Shown: piece by piece, positions 4,511-5,203 of the stretch
Layout of the letters: every line of letters starts with the position of its first letter
Position numbering within the stretch: position 1 is the stretch's first letter
Source: a bacterium
GTDB lineage: Bacteria; Chlamydiota; Chlamydiia; Chlamydiales; JAFEGQ01
Length of the DNA stretch: 5,203 nucleotides
Direction: 5' to 3'
Assembly (NCBI GenBank): GCA_021809305.1
Contig: JAKBAF010000070.1
Location: 1,852-7,054 of the forward strand
Position numbers and translations under genes: made by a program
The notes under the pieces: model-generated
The model's input: only the letters and a program-made list of their open reading frames with translations
Database searches by the model: none
What the model was told of the DNA's origin: nothing

Positions 4511-5203
4511 ATGAATCTGAATGCCTATAATAAGAAGCGGCACTTCGAGCGTACACCGGAACCAATCTCCGGTGAGAGATGGCCTATCTTTTGCGTCCAC
4601 GAACATGCAGCCTCGCACCACCACTTCGACCTCCGCCTTGAGCATCAGGGCGTTCTCCTAAGCTGGGCCATCCCCAAAGGACCCTCTCTCAATCCCAGCC
4701 AAAAAAGACTCGCCATTCTAGTGGAAGACCATCCCCTAGAGTACCATAACTTTGAAGGGGTGATTCCCGAAGGAAACTATGGCGCCGGGCCTGTTATCAT
4801 TTGGGATGAAGGGAGTTACTTGGTTCCTGGCGCCACCTCAAAAAAATCCGTTGAAAAAGCCGTCTCAGAAGGGCTAAAAGAGGGGCGCATCGAGATTGAG
4901 GTGCGAGGTCGTAAGCTGAATGGTGGATTTCTGCTGCTCAAATTAAAAAACGCGAGCAAGGAGAATAGCTGGCTTCTCATAAAAAAAAGAGATGCCGAGT
5001 CGGAGGACCAAAATGAGGTGACAAAGCTTAACCGCTCAGTGCGGAGCAACCGTTCAATTGAGGAGATCCACCCTCACCATAAGAAAACTATGCCTGGCCC
5101 AATTGAGCCCATGCTCGCCCACTTAATTGAGGCTCCGTTTGATAGTGACGACTGGCTCTTCGAAATCAAATGGGATGGGTATCGGATCATGGCCTACATT
5201 GAT
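4511..5203 (+). CDS. ligD: LigD, ATP-dependent NHEJ ligase: phosphoesterase plus start of ligase domain (3' truncated by window)
   Basis: LigD repairs and seals DNA ends held by Ku. The visible 231 residues begin with the 3'-phosphoesterase domain (about 10-155), which trims 3'-phosphates and ribonucleotides. The six active-site residues known from Pseudomonas LigD (His42, His48, Asp50, Arg52, His84, Tyr88) are all present, shifted by exactly ten: His32, His38, Asp40, Arg42, His74 and Tyr78. SWAIPKGPSL and EGVIPEGNYGAGPVIIWD are further signatures. A charged linker (about 160-195) leads to the ligase domain: PIEPMLAHL, then FEIKWDGYR, whose Lys220 is the adenylated nucleophile. The order is phosphoesterase then ligase, unlike the polymerase-first mycobacterial form. 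Whether a polymerase domain follows is not visible. The start at ATG 4511 lies 3 nt after ku, with AAGAG directly adjoining. Confidence 0.95.
   Translation, partial: MNLNAYNKKRHFERTPEPISGERWPIFCVHEHAASHHHFDLRLEHQGVLLSWAIPKGPSLNPSQKRLAILVEDHPLEYHNFEGVIPEGNYGAGPVIIWDEGSYLVPGATSKKSVEKAVSEGLKEGRIEIEVRGRKLNGGFLLLKLKNASKENSWLLIKKRDAESEDQNEVTKLNRSVRSNRSIEEIHPHHKKTMPGPIEPMLAHLIEAPFDSDDWLFEIKWDGYRIMAYID

Noticed and set aside
4421..4645. 74-aa minus-strand ORF across the ku/ligD junction
   Set aside because: It is a shadow of two strongly conserved plus-strand genes.
1..5203. tRNA, rRNA, CRISPR array, insertion sequence or attachment site
   Set aside because: I saw no cloverleaf, no regularly spaced repeats, no transposase or integrase coding sequence and no terminal inverted repeats with target duplication.

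Overview
The window looks like chromosomal DNA from a Gram-negative, host- or amoeba-associated bacterium. A eukaryotic-type F-box protein is the strongest clue. Bacterial F-box proteins are known mainly from Chlamydia-like organisms (Parachlamydiales), Legionella, Agrobacterium and Ralstonia. With the style of the HicB-type protein and the roughly balanced GC content, I lean to an environmental Chlamydiota bacterium. That placement is inference, because no marker here fixes the phylum.

Layout. (1) Positions 1-435 (+) hold the C-terminal end of UvrA, followed by a GC-rich set of overlapping inverted repeats that probably terminates it. (2) Positions 612-1045 (+) hold a HicB-type antitoxin with a C-terminal Xre-like HTH. 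It is broken into two ORFs by an apparent one-base deletion near 824, and no HicA toxin is visible. (3) Positions 1066-3525 (-) hold three same-strand genes, read from 3525 down: an F-box protein of 473 aa, a YhcH/NanQ-family protein, and a KdsC-family HAD phosphatase. The last two are only 9 nt apart. The phosphatase carries Glu62/Arg70/Lys73, spaced like the residues that mark nonulosonate-9-phosphate phosphatases. With the YhcH partner this points to nine-carbon sugar acid (sialic-acid-like) chemistry rather than plain KDO synthesis. (4) Positions 3683-5203 (+) hold ku and ligD, divergent from the F-box gene. This is a compact two-gene operon for bacterial non-homologous end joining. LigD opens with the 3'-phosphoesterase domain and enters the ligase domain at the window edge.

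How the parts fit. UvrA (nucleotide excision repair) and Ku/LigD (double-strand break repair) are both DNA repair functions but are not obviously co-regulated. The segment between them is accessory in character: a decayed antitoxin, a putative host-directed effector, and a sugar-acid pair. A plausible promoter for the minus-strand group lies in the 157 bp divergent region. The start of Ku is decided by a strong Shine-Dalgarno sequence in front of a TTG codon.
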